Source: Chitinophagaceae bacterium DXS (lineage in GTDB: Bacteria > Bacteroidota > Bacteroidia > Chitinophagales > Chitinophagaceae). Taken from it: 64,000 nucleotides of DNA. Below the pieces are notes generated by a model that saw only the letters and a program-made list of their open reading frames with translations, had not been told where the DNA came from and did no database searches. The translations under genes were made by a program, and so were the position numbers. The stretch covers positions 215,029-279,028 of the forward strand of contig CP128386.1 of NCBI GenBank assembly GCA_030345135.1, given 5' to 3'. Within the stretch, counting starts at the first letter, position 1. Each line of letters opens with the position of its first letter. Shown here piece by piece: positions 52,119-61,351 of the stretch.

Positions 52119-53069
52119 TCAGACCTGATTTTGCGCTTTCCCTTCCAAAAACATTTTCAGATTTTCCACGGCTTTATTCAGCAATCGCTTTCTTGCTTCC
52201 AGGGTGGCCCAGGCGATATGGGGTGTAATAATGCAATTCTTCGCACCAATTAAAGGATTATCTAATGAAGGCGGCTCTACTGACAACACATCTAAACCTG
52301 CACCGCTGATAACATTATTATTTAATGCTTCAGCAAGATCCGCTTCATTGATCAACGGCCCGCGGCTGGTATTTAAAAGAATTGCTGAAGGCTTCATTTT
52401 TTTTAAAAGAGATGCATTCACAAATCCTTTATTCTGATCGTTCAACGGGCAGTGTAAACTAACCACATCACTTTGTTCAAAACATTCTTCCAGGCTAACG
52501 AAGGAAACACCTTCCATTTTATCCCGGTCAGGATGTTTGTGGTGCGCAATTACTTTCATTTCCATTGCCAGGGCTATTTTCGCTACTGCGCGGCCGATCG
52601 TTCCTAAACCCACGATTCCCAGTGTTTTTCCTGCCAGTTCAACCAGTGACTGGTGCCAGAAAGAAAAATCTGCCGAATTGGTCCATTCACCACCTTTAAC
52701 AGCATTGGAATGTAATCCTGCACCATTTGTTATTTCCAGCAATAAAGCAAATGTGAGTTGGGCAACAGAATTGGTGCCATAAGCCGGAACGTTTGAAACT
52801 ATTATTCCTTTTTCCTTAGCCGCCTTAATGTCTACAATATTATATCCTGTAGCTAAAACGCCTATATATTTCAGGTTTTTACACTGTTCAATTACTTCTT
52901 TGCTAACAATCGCCTTGTTGGTAAGCAAAATGTCAGCATCAATACTTCTTTCTAAAACCTGCTCTTTTGGCGAACGATCATGGATCTGTATTTCGCCGAG
53001 TTCCTTTAGTCCGTCCCAGGAAAGATCTCCCGGATTTAATGTATAGCCATCTAAAACAACTATTTTCAT
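52119..53069 (-). CDS. D-2-hydroxyacid dehydrogenase (NAD(P)-dependent)
   Basis: A 316-residue D-isomer-specific dehydrogenase. A substrate domain with GVLATGYNIVDIKAAKEKGI is followed by the Rossmann motif GLGTIGRAVA, the arginine in LNTSRGPLI, the Glu in SVEPPS and the catalytic His in ITPHIAWAT. This is the usual catalytic set. Glycerate or hydroxypyruvate is the likely substrate, by family. The ATG at 53069 is preferred to the TTG at 53078. Confidence 0.88.
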   Translation of the reverse strand: MKIVVLDGYTLNPGDLSWDGLKELGEIQIHDRSPKEQVLERSIDADILLTNKAIVSKEVIEQCKNLKYIGVLATGYNIVDIKAAKEKGIIVSNVPAYGTNSVAQLTFALLLEITNGAGLHSNAVKGGEWTNSADFSFWHQSLVELAGKTLGIVGLGTIGRAVAKIALAMEMKVIAHHKHPDRDKMEGVSFVSLEECFEQSDVVSLHCPLNDQNKGFVNASLLKKMKPSAILLNTSRGPLINEADLAEALNNNVISGAGLDVLSVEPPSLDNPLIGAKNCIITPHIAWATLEARKRLLNKAVENLKMFLEGKAQNQV

Positions 53070-53243
53070 GTTATTCAATTTATATTTGACTGAAGTGGTT
53101 TTCTAATATTTGGCCGTCAGGTAATTAATGCCACAAATACATGTAAATCAATTATTCCTGTAATTCTATGGTTTACGGGCAAAAATATAGCTCAATCTTC
53201 ACAAAAAAGCGCATCATTTCTGGCTTTTTCCTTGTATAAAACG

Positions 53244-53251
53244 TAACTTTG
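53244..53251 (+). promoter_or_regulatory. -7 promoter element of rpsA
   Basis: TAACTTTG is followed by CAGCCCC. The 15 bases GTAACTTTGCAGCCC are identical to the tig promoter. The start codon is 33 bases downstream. Confidence 0.55.
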
Positions 53252-53284
53252 CAGCCCCGAATTAAAACCATCGGGATTTTTATC

Positions 53285-55204
53285 ATGAGTGAAAACAATA
53301 TTGTTAACCCAAACGCTGATGCACAGGAGAATGCTCCGGTAGCTGAGAATGCTGCTGTTGAAGCAACTACAGCGTCAACAAATGCACCTGTACAGGAAGA
53401 GCCTGTTGTAGAAACAGCTCACGATGATTTTGACTGGAGTATCGACAAACGTAACGTTTCTCATTACTCAGCAACTGAAAAAGAAAAATATGACAAAGTG
53501 TATGAAAATACCTTTGTTACAATTGAAGACGGCGAGATTGTTAACGGTGGCATCGTTGCCTTAACAAAAACTGACGCTGTTATCAACATTGGCTTCAAAA
53601 GCGATGGTCTTGTGAGCCTGAACGAATTCCGCGATCTTCCTAACCTGAAAATTGGTGATGATGTGGAAGTTATGGTAGTAGAAAAAGAAGACCGCCAGGG
53701 TCATTTACACCTGAGCCGCAAACAAGCACGTATTCACCGTGCATGGGAAAGAATTGTGGAAGTTCACAAAACCGGCGAAGTTGTTACTGGTACTGTTACC
53801 AGCAAAACTAAAGGTGGTTTGATCGTTGATGTATTTGGAATGGAAACCTTCTTACCTGGTTCTCAGATTGACGTTAAACCTGTTACTGACTACGATCAGT
53901 TTGTAGGTAAAACAATGGAATTCAAGGTAGTTAAGGTTAACGAAACTATCAAAAACGCAGTAGTTTCTCACAAAGCCCTTATCGAAAGCGATATCGAAGC
54001 TCAAAGAGCAGAGATCATCAGCAAACTGGAGAAAGGTCAGGTGTTGGAAGGTACTGTGAAGAATATTACAGACTTCGGTGCTTTCATGGACCTAGGTGGA
54101 TTGGACGGTTTACTGTACATCACCGACATTTCATGGGGCCGTATTTCTCACCCAAGCGAAGTATTGAAACTGGATCAGAAACTGAACGTGGTTGTATTGG
54201 ATTTCGACGACGACAAGAGAAGAATCAGCCTTGGTCTGAAACAATTAACTCCTCATCCTTGGGATGTGCTGCCTGAGTGGATCCACGAAGGTGCTACTGT
54301 AAAAGGTAAAGTAGTTAACATTGAAGACTACGGTGCATTCTTAGAAATTCAGCCTGGTGTTGAAGGTCTGGTTCACGTAAGTGAAATTACATGGGCTAAC
54401 ACGCCGATCAACGCTAAAGAATTCTTCAAACTTGGCGATGAGCACGAAGCTAAAGTGGTTACTTTAGACAAAGACGCCCGCAAGATGAGCCTGTCAATCA
54501 AACAATTGTCAGACGATCCTTGGAGCACTATCGAAACTAAGTTCCCAGAAGGAAGCAAACACAAAGGTCTGGTTAAAAATATCACTCCTTACGGTGTGTT
54601 TGTTGAACTGGAACCAGGTATCGGTGGTATGATCCACATCAGCGACTTAAGCTGGTTGAAACGCTTCAATCACCCATCTGAGTACACTAAAGTTGGTGAG
54701 CAGATCGACGTGATCATCTTAGGTATCGACAAAGAAAACCGCAAACTTCAGTTAGGACACAAACAACTTGAAGAAGATCCCTGGAACGCGTTGGAAGATA
54801 CATTTGCTATCGGAACAACGCATGAAGGAACAGTAGTACGCCGCGATGACAAAGGCGCCGTAGTACAACTGCCTTACGGTTTAGAAGGTTATGCTCCTGC
54901 CCGTCACCTGTTGAAAGAAGATGGTAAAGCAATCGCTGCGGACGAAACTGCAGAATTCGTAGTAATCGAATTTGATCGCAATGAAAAACGCATCTTGTTG
55001 AGCCACACAAGACTTTGGGAACAAGCTAAAGCTGAGGAAAAAGAAGTAGCGAAGAAAGAAGCTAAAGTAGAAGCTGAAAAAACCAAAAAAGCCGTTAAGA
55101 ACATCCAGAACAAAGTTGAAAAAGCAACTTTGGGTGACTTAGGTGCTTTGGCTGAGATCAAAGAAAAATTACAGAAAGAAGAAGAGAACAAAGACAACAA
55201 ATAG
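53285..55204 (+). CDS. rpsA: 30S ribosomal protein S1
   Basis: A 639-residue protein with six S1 RNA-binding domains (each about 70-85 residues, from about residue 75 to 570). They contain repeated blocks such as GTVKNITDFGAFMDLGGLDGLL and GKVVNIEDYGAFLEIQPGVEG. An acidic N-terminal extension (about 1-60) and a lysine-glutamate tail (about 580-639) are added. S1 binds mRNA for initiation, which matters in a genome with few Shine-Dalgarno sequences. The ATG at 53285 is the start; the promoter lies between it and the frame start at 53249. Confidence 0.95.
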   Translation: MSENNIVNPNADAQENAPVAENAAVEATTASTNAPVQEEPVVETAHDDFDWSIDKRNVSHYSATEKEKYDKVYENTFVTIEDGEIVNGGIVALTKTDAVINIGFKSDGLVSLNEFRDLPNLKIGDDVEVMVVEKEDRQGHLHLSRKQARIHRAWERIVEVHKTGEVVTGTVTSKTKGGLIVDVFGMETFLPGSQIDVKPVTDYDQFVGKTMEFKVVKVNETIKNAVVSHKALIESDIEAQRAEIISKLEKGQVLEGTVKNITDFGAFMDLGGLDGLLYITDISWGRISHPSEVLKLDQKLNVVVLDFDDDKRRISLGLKQLTPHPWDVLPEWIHEGATVKGKVVNIEDYGAFLEIQPGVEGLVHVSEITWANTPINAKEFFKLGDEHEAKVVTLDKDARKMSLSIKQLSDDPWSTIETKFPEGSKHKGLVKNITPYGVFVELEPGIGGMIHISDLSWLKRFNHPSEYTKVGEQIDVIILGIDKENRKLQLGHKQLEEDPWNALEDTFAIGTTHEGTVVRRDDKGAVVQLPYGLEGYAPARHLLKEDGKAIAADETAEFVVIEFDRNEKRILLSHTRLWEQAKAEEKEVAKKEAKVEAEKTKKAVKNIQNKVEKATLGDLGALAEIKEKLQKEEENKDNK

Positions 55205-55226
55205 TTTTTTCACTTCTTGAAATAAT

Positions 55227-55257
55227 AAAGGGTCGCTCCGCAAGAGCGACCCTTTTT
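55227..55257 (+). terminator. Terminator of rpsA
   Basis: An AAAGGGTCGCT/AGCGACCCTTT stem (55227-55237 with 55244-55254) followed by T residues lies 22 bases after the stop. Confidence 0.88.
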
Positions 55258-55262
55258 GTATT

Positions 55263-55430
55263 TAGCTGTAAGCTACTAGCTATCAGCTGTCAGCTTTTGT
55301 ATCACGCCACAAGGCCTATCGCATTGATCAGGGCATTTTATCACCCCGTTCCCTATGCCTTATATCTCACACCTTACACCTCACGCCTTACACCTCTAAA
55401 AACGTACAACGTAAAACGTACCACTTACTA
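55263..55430. repeat. Composite degenerate-word repeat region
   Basis: AGCTGTAAGCTACTAGCTAT and GCTGTCAGCTTT (55263-55298) are followed by CTCACACCTTACACCTCACG (from 55366) and then ACGTACAACGTAAAACGTAC (55402-55421). The last words match the GTTGTACGTTTTACG type at 25.1 kb in inverse orientation, and the middle words match the GAGGTGTGAGG type. It looks like nested pieces of several repeat types in one intergenic region. Confidence 0.6.
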
Positions 55431-55447
55431 TGTCCTCCCTAAAAAGC

Positions 55448-55657
55448 TAATCGCCGGACAAGCCGGCGATTTTGCAAATGGGTTCTAATTCGGTTGAAAT
55501 CGGGGGTAGGGTTGAAAAAATAATTTTTAAAATTACCAGGCGATTGGTTTGAATCGCCTGGTGATATATTCAGGAAGGAAACCGGGTGCAAATTAGGTAG
55601 CGGAAAAAGTTGCGACAATGTAATTTTTAAGCAATTTTACTGTGATTTTTCACAGTA
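55448..55657. repeat. Cluster of three hairpins
   Basis: AATCGCCGG/CCGGCGATT (55448-55456 with 55462-55470), ACCAGGCGATT/AATCGCCTGGT (55535-55545 with 55552-55562) and TACTGTGA/TCACAGTA (55638-55645 with 55650-55657) stand in a row. At least the first may act as a terminator, since T residues follow. No ORF lies across them. Confidence 0.6.
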
Positions 55658-55706
55658 GCAGGGAATGAAGCAAAAGCCAAATCTCCAGAATCGGGCTTTC
55701 GATCAG

Positions 55707-56330
55707 TTAGTAGCTATAATCAATTCTTAGTCCCCTGATTGTTCTGATCTCTGTATCGCTTAATTTTCCCAGCATACTGATCATAATGTAGTATAGATAC
55801 TTTTCTTTTATCTTATTATCGCCAAAATGATTGATCACAACTGAAGAAAAGTAATCAGGAGCAATTCCCGCAGGCGAAAGTGCCTCGTAACTGATAAGAT
55901 ATTCTTCTGTGCTGGCCCAGTGTTCAGTGTGCTTGCGAACGAAGTTTACCTGGATGTCGTCTTGAGTAGTGTTTTTGTAATAAACCGTAATAGTATTGAT
56001 TTTGGCTCCGACCGGCAATACAATCGGTGCCTGTAGAGTGCCGGTTCCGTCATCTGAATTTGCATAGCGGCCAGCCTGGTAATCATCAGAATAACCGTCT
56101 GAGGAATATGCCGGGAAGAAAAGGCAGGAATCAATATAAATAATTTTTTTGCCAGCCCTTGGAAGTGGAAGCTTCGGTAACGGTGCCGGAATCTTTTTGG
56201 TTGGAGTTGGTGCTGTCTTTTTGGGTGCTGCTTTTTTAGCAGGAGCAGCCGCTTTTTTTGTTGCTTTTGGTGCAGCCTTGGCAGACTTTTTTGCCGTGAC
56301 TACTTTTTTTGTTTTTTGAACTTTAGCCAT
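55707..56330 (-). CDS. Protein with histone H1-like lysine/alanine/proline tail and an unknown domain
   Basis: A 207-residue protein. The first 65 residues are almost only K, A, P and T (MAKVQKTKKVVTAKKSAKAA and similar repeats), like histone H1-type tails of bacterial DNA-binding proteins. The rest (about 66-207) is a beta-rich domain (KIIYIDSCLFFPAYSSDGYS and GLRIDYSY at the end) without a recognised family. The tail may bind DNA, RNA or anionic polymers. The function is not known. Confidence 0.72.
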   Translation of the reverse strand: MAKVQKTKKVVTAKKSAKAAPKATKKAAAPAKKAAPKKTAPTPTKKIPAPLPKLPLPRAGKKIIYIDSCLFFPAYSSDGYSDDYQAGRYANSDDGTGTLQAPIVLPVGAKINTITVYYKNTTQDDIQVNFVRKHTEHWASTEEYLISYEALSPAGIAPDYFSSVVINHFGDNKIKEKYLYYIMISMLGKLSDTEIRTIRGLRIDYSY

Positions 56331-56437
56331 AGTACATGTATTTATATATTAAAAGGAAACCTCAACAAATGTCGGGGCAGGCATAAAGTATAACAATGTT
56401 GTTTTTCATGCAATAGATGTGATTTCTCCCCACTGCA

Positions 56438-56600
56438 CTACAGATCGTTATTTTTATCATATGAGGGATAGAGTTTCAGAAAAAGGCTTAATGCAATGGT
56501 CAGTTCAATGATTCCAATCAGTGCAAATTGCTTTAGCGCTGTCACTTCCAACAACGTTGCAATCAAAAACAATTGATAGCGCAAGTTGGCAGAACAGTCA
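56438..56600 (-). CDS. Possible small hydrophobic protein after comM
   Basis: An open frame continues from inside the 3' end of the upstream comM gene to 56438. The part outside comM encodes two hydrophobic segments (LFLIATLLEVTAL and FALIGIIELTIALSLFL). There is no ATG here; only a TTG start near 56585 would be available, so both the exact start and the coding status are doubtful. Confidence 0.25.
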
Positions 56601-56618
56601 ATCCGTAAAGCGCCAGCA

Positions 56619-58160
56619 TTATCCGGCCCATCCTTCTCTGTCCAGGCTTCTGTATTGAATAGCTTCAGCCAAATGTTCAGCTTTAATATCAGCGGATCCA
56701 GACAAATCCGCAACAGTTCTGCTCACTTTTAAAATTCTGTCGTAGGCGCGGGCACTCAGGTTCAATCGTTCCATTGCTCTTTTAAGAAGCGCTTCGCCGG
56801 CAGTATTAATTACACATATTTCACGCAGCTGCTTACTGCTCATTTGCGCGTTTGCATAAATGCCATTGCTGTTCTTATAACGTTCCGATTGTATTTCCCG
56901 TGCTTTTATAACCCTTTCCCTTATTTCAGCAGAAGATTCCCCTTTGGTTTTAAGACTCAGCTCAGTAAAAGAAACCGGAGTAACTTCCACATGCAAGTCT
57001 ATCCTGTCGAGTAAAGGGCCCGATATTTTGTTCAAATATTTCTGAACAGCGCCCGGGGGGCATGTACATTCTTTTTCCGGGTGATTGTAAAATCCGCACG
57101 GACAAGGATTCATGGACGCGATCAGCATAAAGTTGGCTGGAAAATCGAGTGCAACCTTTGCTCTTGAAATTGTCACACGTCTTTCTTCCATCGGTTGGCG
57201 CATGACTTCAAGAACCGACCGCTTAAATTCAGGTAACTCATCCAGAAACAAAACGCCGTTATGCGCTAATGATATTTCGCCCGGCTGAGGAATTCCGCCA
57301 CCGCCCACCAGTGCGGCATCGCTTACGGTATGGTGCGGAGATCTGTATGGCCTTTTGTTGATAAGGGAACTATTTTCCGGCAACTTTCCTGCTACACTAT
57401 GGATCTTCGTTGTTTCTAATGCTTCATGCAGACTGAGCGGTGGAAGAATAGTGGGTAGTCTTTTTGCAAGCATTGTTTTTCCCGCTCCGGGTGGTCCGAT
57501 AAGAATAGCGTTATGTCCACCAGCAGCCGCAATTTCCAGTGCGCGTTTGATATTTTCCTGGCCTTTTACATCGTTGAAATCAATATCAAAATTGTACTGC
57601 GCATTAAAGAACTCTTCACGGGTATTTACTTCAACCGGTTTCAGATTTTCCTTCCCGGAAAAAAAATCAATCACTTCTTTCAGATGACTAACGCCATAGA
57701 CCTGCAGATTATTGACCAGACCCGCTTCACGTGCATTTTGCTGGGGCACTATCAAGCCCTTAAATCCTTCTTTGCGTGCCTGTATAGCTATTGGTAATGC
57801 ACCCCTTATGGGCTTTATAGCTCCATCAAGGCTCAGTTCTCCCATTATAATATACTCGCTTAATCTTTCGGGTTCGTCCAACTGTTCACTGGCACCTAAG
57901 ACGCCAACTGCTATTGGCAAATCAAATGAAGATCCACTCTTTTTTATATCTGCCGGCGCAAGGTTTACAACCAGCTTGGTTCTCGGCATGTGAAGGTTAT
58001 TGGTTTTGATAGCGCTTTCAACACGTTGAAGACTTTCCTTAACCGCGTTATCCGGCAGGCCTACAATAAAATATTTCTGACCATTACTAACATTTACTTC
58101 TATGGTAATAGTGATTGCTTCTACGCCATACACTGCGCTGCCAAAGGTTTTTATGAGCAT
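56619..58160 (-). CDS. comM: YifB/ComM-family Mg-chelatase-like AAA+ ATPase
   Basis: A 513-residue protein. An N-terminal Lon-protease-like domain (about residues 1-175, with PADIKKSGSSFDLPIAVGVL) precedes the Mg-chelatase AAA+ domain (about 190-400, Walker A GPPGAGKT, Walker B VLFLDELPEF) and a C-terminal helical domain. A cysteine cluster (CPCGFYNHPEKECTCP) is typical of the family. ComM is a hexameric branch-migration helicase for natural transformation in Vibrio, so it may process incoming DNA here. No competence genes are close by. Confidence 0.92.
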   Translation of the reverse strand: MLIKTFGSAVYGVEAITITIEVNVSNGQKYFIVGLPDNAVKESLQRVESAIKTNNLHMPRTKLVVNLAPADIKKSGSSFDLPIAVGVLGASEQLDEPERLSEYIIMGELSLDGAIKPIRGALPIAIQARKEGFKGLIVPQQNAREAGLVNNLQVYGVSHLKEVIDFFSGKENLKPVEVNTREEFFNAQYNFDIDFNDVKGQENIKRALEIAAAGGHNAILIGPPGAGKTMLAKRLPTILPPLSLHEALETTKIHSVAGKLPENSSLINKRPYRSPHHTVSDAALVGGGGIPQPGEISLAHNGVLFLDELPEFKRSVLEVMRQPMEERRVTISRAKVALDFPANFMLIASMNPCPCGFYNHPEKECTCPPGAVQKYLNKISGPLLDRIDLHVEVTPVSFTELSLKTKGESSAEIRERVIKAREIQSERYKNSNGIYANAQMSSKQLREICVINTAGEALLKRAMERLNLSARAYDRILKVSRTVADLSGSADIKAEHLAEAIQYRSLDREGWAG

Positions 58161-58254
58161 GAGGGTTGATTTACAGTTCTTTTCAAAAAAATGAAAGTAG
58201 TCATTCGCTTAATATGACGGAAATTTTATTGGCAAAATCGCCATTGAACAAAAA

Positions 58255-59181
58255 ATGATTACATTTAAGAAAACGATTGTTATTATGCCGGTAAAAGATT
58301 TAAGTACCGTTAATCATTTGATTGACGATCTTTTTAAATGGCCCACAACAGAAGAAGAGTGGGGCCAGTATGCACTTACAGATGAACAAATACAATTCTT
58401 TAATGAAAATGGTTTTTTAGCAGGAGTTAAACTGCTGAATGAAACACAAATTGAGCGGTTACGAAATGAACTGGCAGAACTTGTAGATGCACATCATCCC
58501 GGTCATGGGTTGTTTTATGAATTTCATAGCAACGAGTCAACTTCTTCAGACAGTATCCTGTTTCATGCGTTAGGTGCATGGCGCATAACCAACGGCTTTC
58601 ACGATGTGTTGTGGAATCCGGCTTTTGTTATGGCCGCTTCTCAGCTTTTAGGCAATAAGGCGGTAAGATTCTGGCACGATCAACTGTTTTATAAGCCAGC
58701 TAAGAAAGGTGGCGTTGTCGCCTGGCACCAGGATTATTCCTACTGGACGAGAACTACGCCGCTTGCGCATCTGACCTGCTGGTGCGGGCTGGATGATTCA
58801 ACTGTTGAAAATGGTTGTTTGCAATACGTTCCGGGAAGTCACAAATGGGGACTGCTGGATAAGCCAGAGTTAGCCGGAGATTTGATGGGGATCATGGATT
58901 ATCTCACGCCGGAACAGCAAGCTGAGTTTAAGCCCATTCCCGTAGAAACCAAAGCCGGTGAAGGTATTTTTCACCATGGGTTAACCTTGCACGGTTCCGG
59001 AGAAAACAAAAGTGACCGCCCAAGACGGGCATTCGTGGTGAATGTCTTTGCTGATGGGGTTAAGTCTGATGCAGATGCTGAGCTGTTAAAAGGTGTGCCT
59101 ATCATTAATAAGGGAGAGCAAATGCAAGGGCAATTTTTCCCATTGCTATTTAATCCGGCAGAAGTATTCGCTGCTGTATAA
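58255..59181 (+). CDS. Phytanoyl-CoA dioxygenase-family Fe(II)/2-oxoglutarate oxygenase
   Basis: A 308-residue cupin-fold oxygenase. The iron site is the HxD pair in WHQDYSYW and the distal His in the FHHGLTLHGSGEN segment; the 2-oxoglutarate-binding Arg is expected in SDRPRRAF. Members hydroxylate very different substrates, so the substrate is unknown. The start at 58255 and the ATG at 58285 (MPVKDLSTV) are both possible. Confidence 0.85.
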   Translation: MITFKKTIVIMPVKDLSTVNHLIDDLFKWPTTEEEWGQYALTDEQIQFFNENGFLAGVKLLNETQIERLRNELAELVDAHHPGHGLFYEFHSNESTSSDSILFHALGAWRITNGFHDVLWNPAFVMAASQLLGNKAVRFWHDQLFYKPAKKGGVVAWHQDYSYWTRTTPLAHLTCWCGLDDSTVENGCLQYVPGSHKWGLLDKPELAGDLMGIMDYLTPEQQAEFKPIPVETKAGEGIFHHGLTLHGSGENKSDRPRRAFVVNVFADGVKSDADAELLKGVPIINKGEQMQGQFFPLLFNPAEVFAAV

Positions 59182-59185
59182 ATTT

Positions 59186-59242
59186 AAAAAGCTTCATTTT
59201 ATTCTTGTTCGTATTGTCCGGAATAAAATGAAGCTTTTTTTA
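59186..59242. terminator. Bidirectional terminator with a 19-bp stem
   Basis: A perfect 19-bp inverted repeat (59186-59204 with 59221-59239) with T runs at both ends lies between two convergent genes. The right arm overlaps the region next to the stop codon of the following gene. Confidence 0.85.
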
Positions 59243-59968
59243 GTTACTACCTGCTGGTGTCGGTTCTTTGTGAAAATCCTTCAGGCAATCATTGATGTAA
59301 TATTTAAGATCTTCCTCGGTTCCATGAGTTCGCAGCCACTTAAATTCAGGCCGGTATTTTTCCATAAACAACTGAAGTGAATCTCCTTCAAGACCAGTAT
59401 ACTGATGTACAAACGAAGGAGGGAATCTGTAATTGATATATTCCTGCATTTCGTTTGTATCGAAGAACTCGTAGGCGTCGCGTTTTTTCTTTTCCTTCTT
59501 TTTAAAACGGTCAAGGTTCAGTGCAATGCCTGCTCCTGAGTTGGCGCCGCTGATCGCCGGAATTTTGTTAGTGCCCACATCCGCCAGAAATTCTTTCCTT
59601 CTCTGCATACTATCCAACTGGTACTGGCTGTATCCTTTTGTTTTCACTGTTACATTACCCAGGTTAGCTACCAGTGGATTCAAAATAAGTACAAGCTGAG
59701 ACTGGTTTGCGTAGCGGAAGTTGTAATGCAGTGTATCGAAGTGATAGCCTACTGCTGAAAAAGTAAGAATATCATCTTCGTCAACAAGAATATTGAAGAT
59801 CCCTTTATCGTTGGTGATTACCGTTTTATTGGTAACGATATTGGTAACGCTTGCATAGCCGATAGGATTCAGCGTAGCACTGTCCTTTAATACTCCCTGA
59901 ATTATCTTCTGCCCAAAAACCGGCATTATCATCACACAACACAAAAAAGCCAGTAAATTTCGCTTCAT
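59240..59968 (-). CDS. Exported protein with a CarboxypepD_reg-like domain
   Basis: A 242-residue protein with a signal peptide (about 1-19, ending FGQ). A carboxypeptidase-regulatory-like beta-sandwich follows (about residues 20-110: GVLKDSATLNPIGYASV... NDKGIFNILV... DDILTFSAVGYHF). This is the domain found at the N-terminus of SusC/TonB receptors, but no barrel follows. A helical C-terminal part of unknown type completes the protein. Confidence 0.75.
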   Translation of the reverse strand: MKRNLLAFLCCVMIMPVFGQKIIQGVLKDSATLNPIGYASVTNIVTNKTVITNDKGIFNILVDEDDILTFSAVGYHFDTLHYNFRYANQSQLVLILNPLVANLGNVTVKTKGYSQYQLDSMQRRKEFLADVGTNKIPAISGANSGAGIALNLDRFKKKEKKKRDAYEFFDTNEMQEYINYRFPPSFVHQYTGLEGDSLQLFMEKYRPEFKWLRTHGTEEDLKYYINDCLKDFHKEPTPAGSN

Positions 59969-60011
59969 AGATTATTTCTCCGGTTTTCTTTTCACACCAG
60001 GTTTAAGTGAA

Positions 60012-60518
60012 TTAGTTTTTGCTGAAATTATAATTGATATAAACCGTTTTTCCCTCGAACGGAACGGCGGACTGCAGTACCATCGTGCTTCCCTGCAATG
60101 ATTTTATTTGTAATCTGTAACCTTCCGTAACCTGTTTCGCTTTGTCGCCTTCGTTTAATTTTTTAAACTGAAAATATTGAACGCCATTGGCAGTTTGTAC
60201 ACTCCAGAAAATTTTTCTCTGTGCACCGGAACAATTATCATTCGCTGCAATTGTGTAAGAGCCATTCCCATTTTGAACCAGTGTCCATTGGCTTCCGATA
60301 AAGCAGGAGTACAATGCTTCATCAAAAACAGAAACTTTTAAACTTCCTTTTGATGCGCCTTCTATATTAATGTCATTTACCACCCAATTTCCCTTCAGAT
60401 CAACGGCATTGCCTTCCGGGCCGGTCACTTTACTGGGTGAAGTGCATGCACCAAGCGTAATAAATACTAACAATAAACAGAGTGCTACGGTTCTTTTGCT
60501 GATCATTTTTCTCATCAT
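60012..60518 (-). CDS. Lipocalin-like lipoprotein
   Basis: A protein of about 168 residues with a lipoprotein signal peptide (MMRKMISKRTVALCLLLVFI... LGAC, lipobox cysteine about residue 25). A beta-barrel-like region follows with LKGNWVVNDINIEGASKG, a lipocalin-type opening, and two further Cys. It is probably anchored to a membrane on the periplasmic side. The ATG at 60518 is chosen; the frame extends to 60707 through intergenic repeat sequence. Confidence 0.7.
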   Translation of the reverse strand: MMRKMISKRTVALCLLLVFITLGACTSPSKVTGPEGNAVDLKGNWVVNDINIEGASKGSLKVSVFDEALYSCFIGSQWTLVQNGNGSYTIAANDNCSGAQRKIFWSVQTANGVQYFQFKKLNEGDKAKQVTEGYRLQIKSLQGSTMVLQSAVPFEGKTVYINYNFSKN

Positions 60519-60844
60519 CCTAATTTTTTCAAATGTAAAGTAAATGGTTATTATTTGTTGGCCAACAGCCAAATTTTGACTATTTAGACAAAATCCGGGC
60601 CGGGTGAGGAAAGTCAAAGGCAAAATTAAAAAGTCAAAACATTGAGACTGAATTATTTTCTGTAGCGCAATGCGTATTCGAGAAATTTTGCATGCTGAAA
60701 TTTTCATTCAATTCTGTCCGCTTTTTTTCGCACCTGTTGACTTAATTGCCTTGAGAACCCGTTTTACAACGACAATAAGTAAGGCATGAAATTTTTAATG
60801 TTTTCAAGTAAGATCAAAATTCGATAACGCTTAAAAACATTTTT
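60519..60844. other. Intergenic region upstream of two divergent genes
   Basis: This 326-base stretch between the divergent lipoprotein and oxidase-like genes contains a few AAAGTCAAAGG and AAAAAGTCAAAAC words (60612-60642) of the type seen at 25.8 kb, but no clear inverted partner. No ORF with a good start is seen. Confidence 0.4.
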
Positions 60845-61351
60845 ATGGGTGATGTAAAAAATCTTCAAAGTCGCGAGGCCGTTGAAAAGCTAAAAGAGCT
60901 TGTAAATGAAGTAAATACCTGTATGTTTTGTACTTATTCAGGAAAAAACGAGCTGCAAACCCGTCCAATGGCAAGTCTGAAAATAGATGAGGCGGGCAAT
61001 ATTTGGTTTATGTCCGATAAAACAAGCAAGAAGAACAGTGAGATTCTGAGCAATGACAAGGTTGATCTGCTTTATTCTCATCCTTCGAAAGACAATTTTC
61101 TTTCTGTAAAAGGATCGGCAGAAGTGATGCCGGATAACAAAATGGTAGATGAGTTATGGACACCGATCGCAAAGGTTTGGTTCACAGAAGGAAAAGATGA
61201 TCCACGCATTAGCGTCATTAAAGTTACTCCGGATGAAGCCTATTATTGGGATACAAAACACGGCCGAATGGTGGAGATGTTCAAAATGCTAACTTCTCTT
61301 GTTACCGGTAAAACGATGGATGACGGTGTGGAAGGAACGATAAAAATTTAG
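60845..61351 (+). CDS. Pyridoxamine 5'-phosphate oxidase-fold protein (general stress protein type)
   Basis: A 168-residue protein with the split beta-barrel FMN-binding fold (about residues 10-155): TCMFCTYSGKNELQTRPMASL, NIWFMSDKTSKKNSEI, VDLLYSHPSKDNFLSVKGSAEV. It matches the general stress protein 26 subfamily, which binds flavins. The exact activity is not known. It may have a promoter in the 326-base upstream spacer. Confidence 0.85.
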   Translation: MGDVKNLQSREAVEKLKELVNEVNTCMFCTYSGKNELQTRPMASLKIDEAGNIWFMSDKTSKKNSEILSNDKVDLLYSHPSKDNFLSVKGSAEVMPDNKMVDELWTPIAKVWFTEGKDDPRISVIKVTPDEAYYWDTKHGRMVEMFKMLTSLVTGKTMDDGVEGTIKI

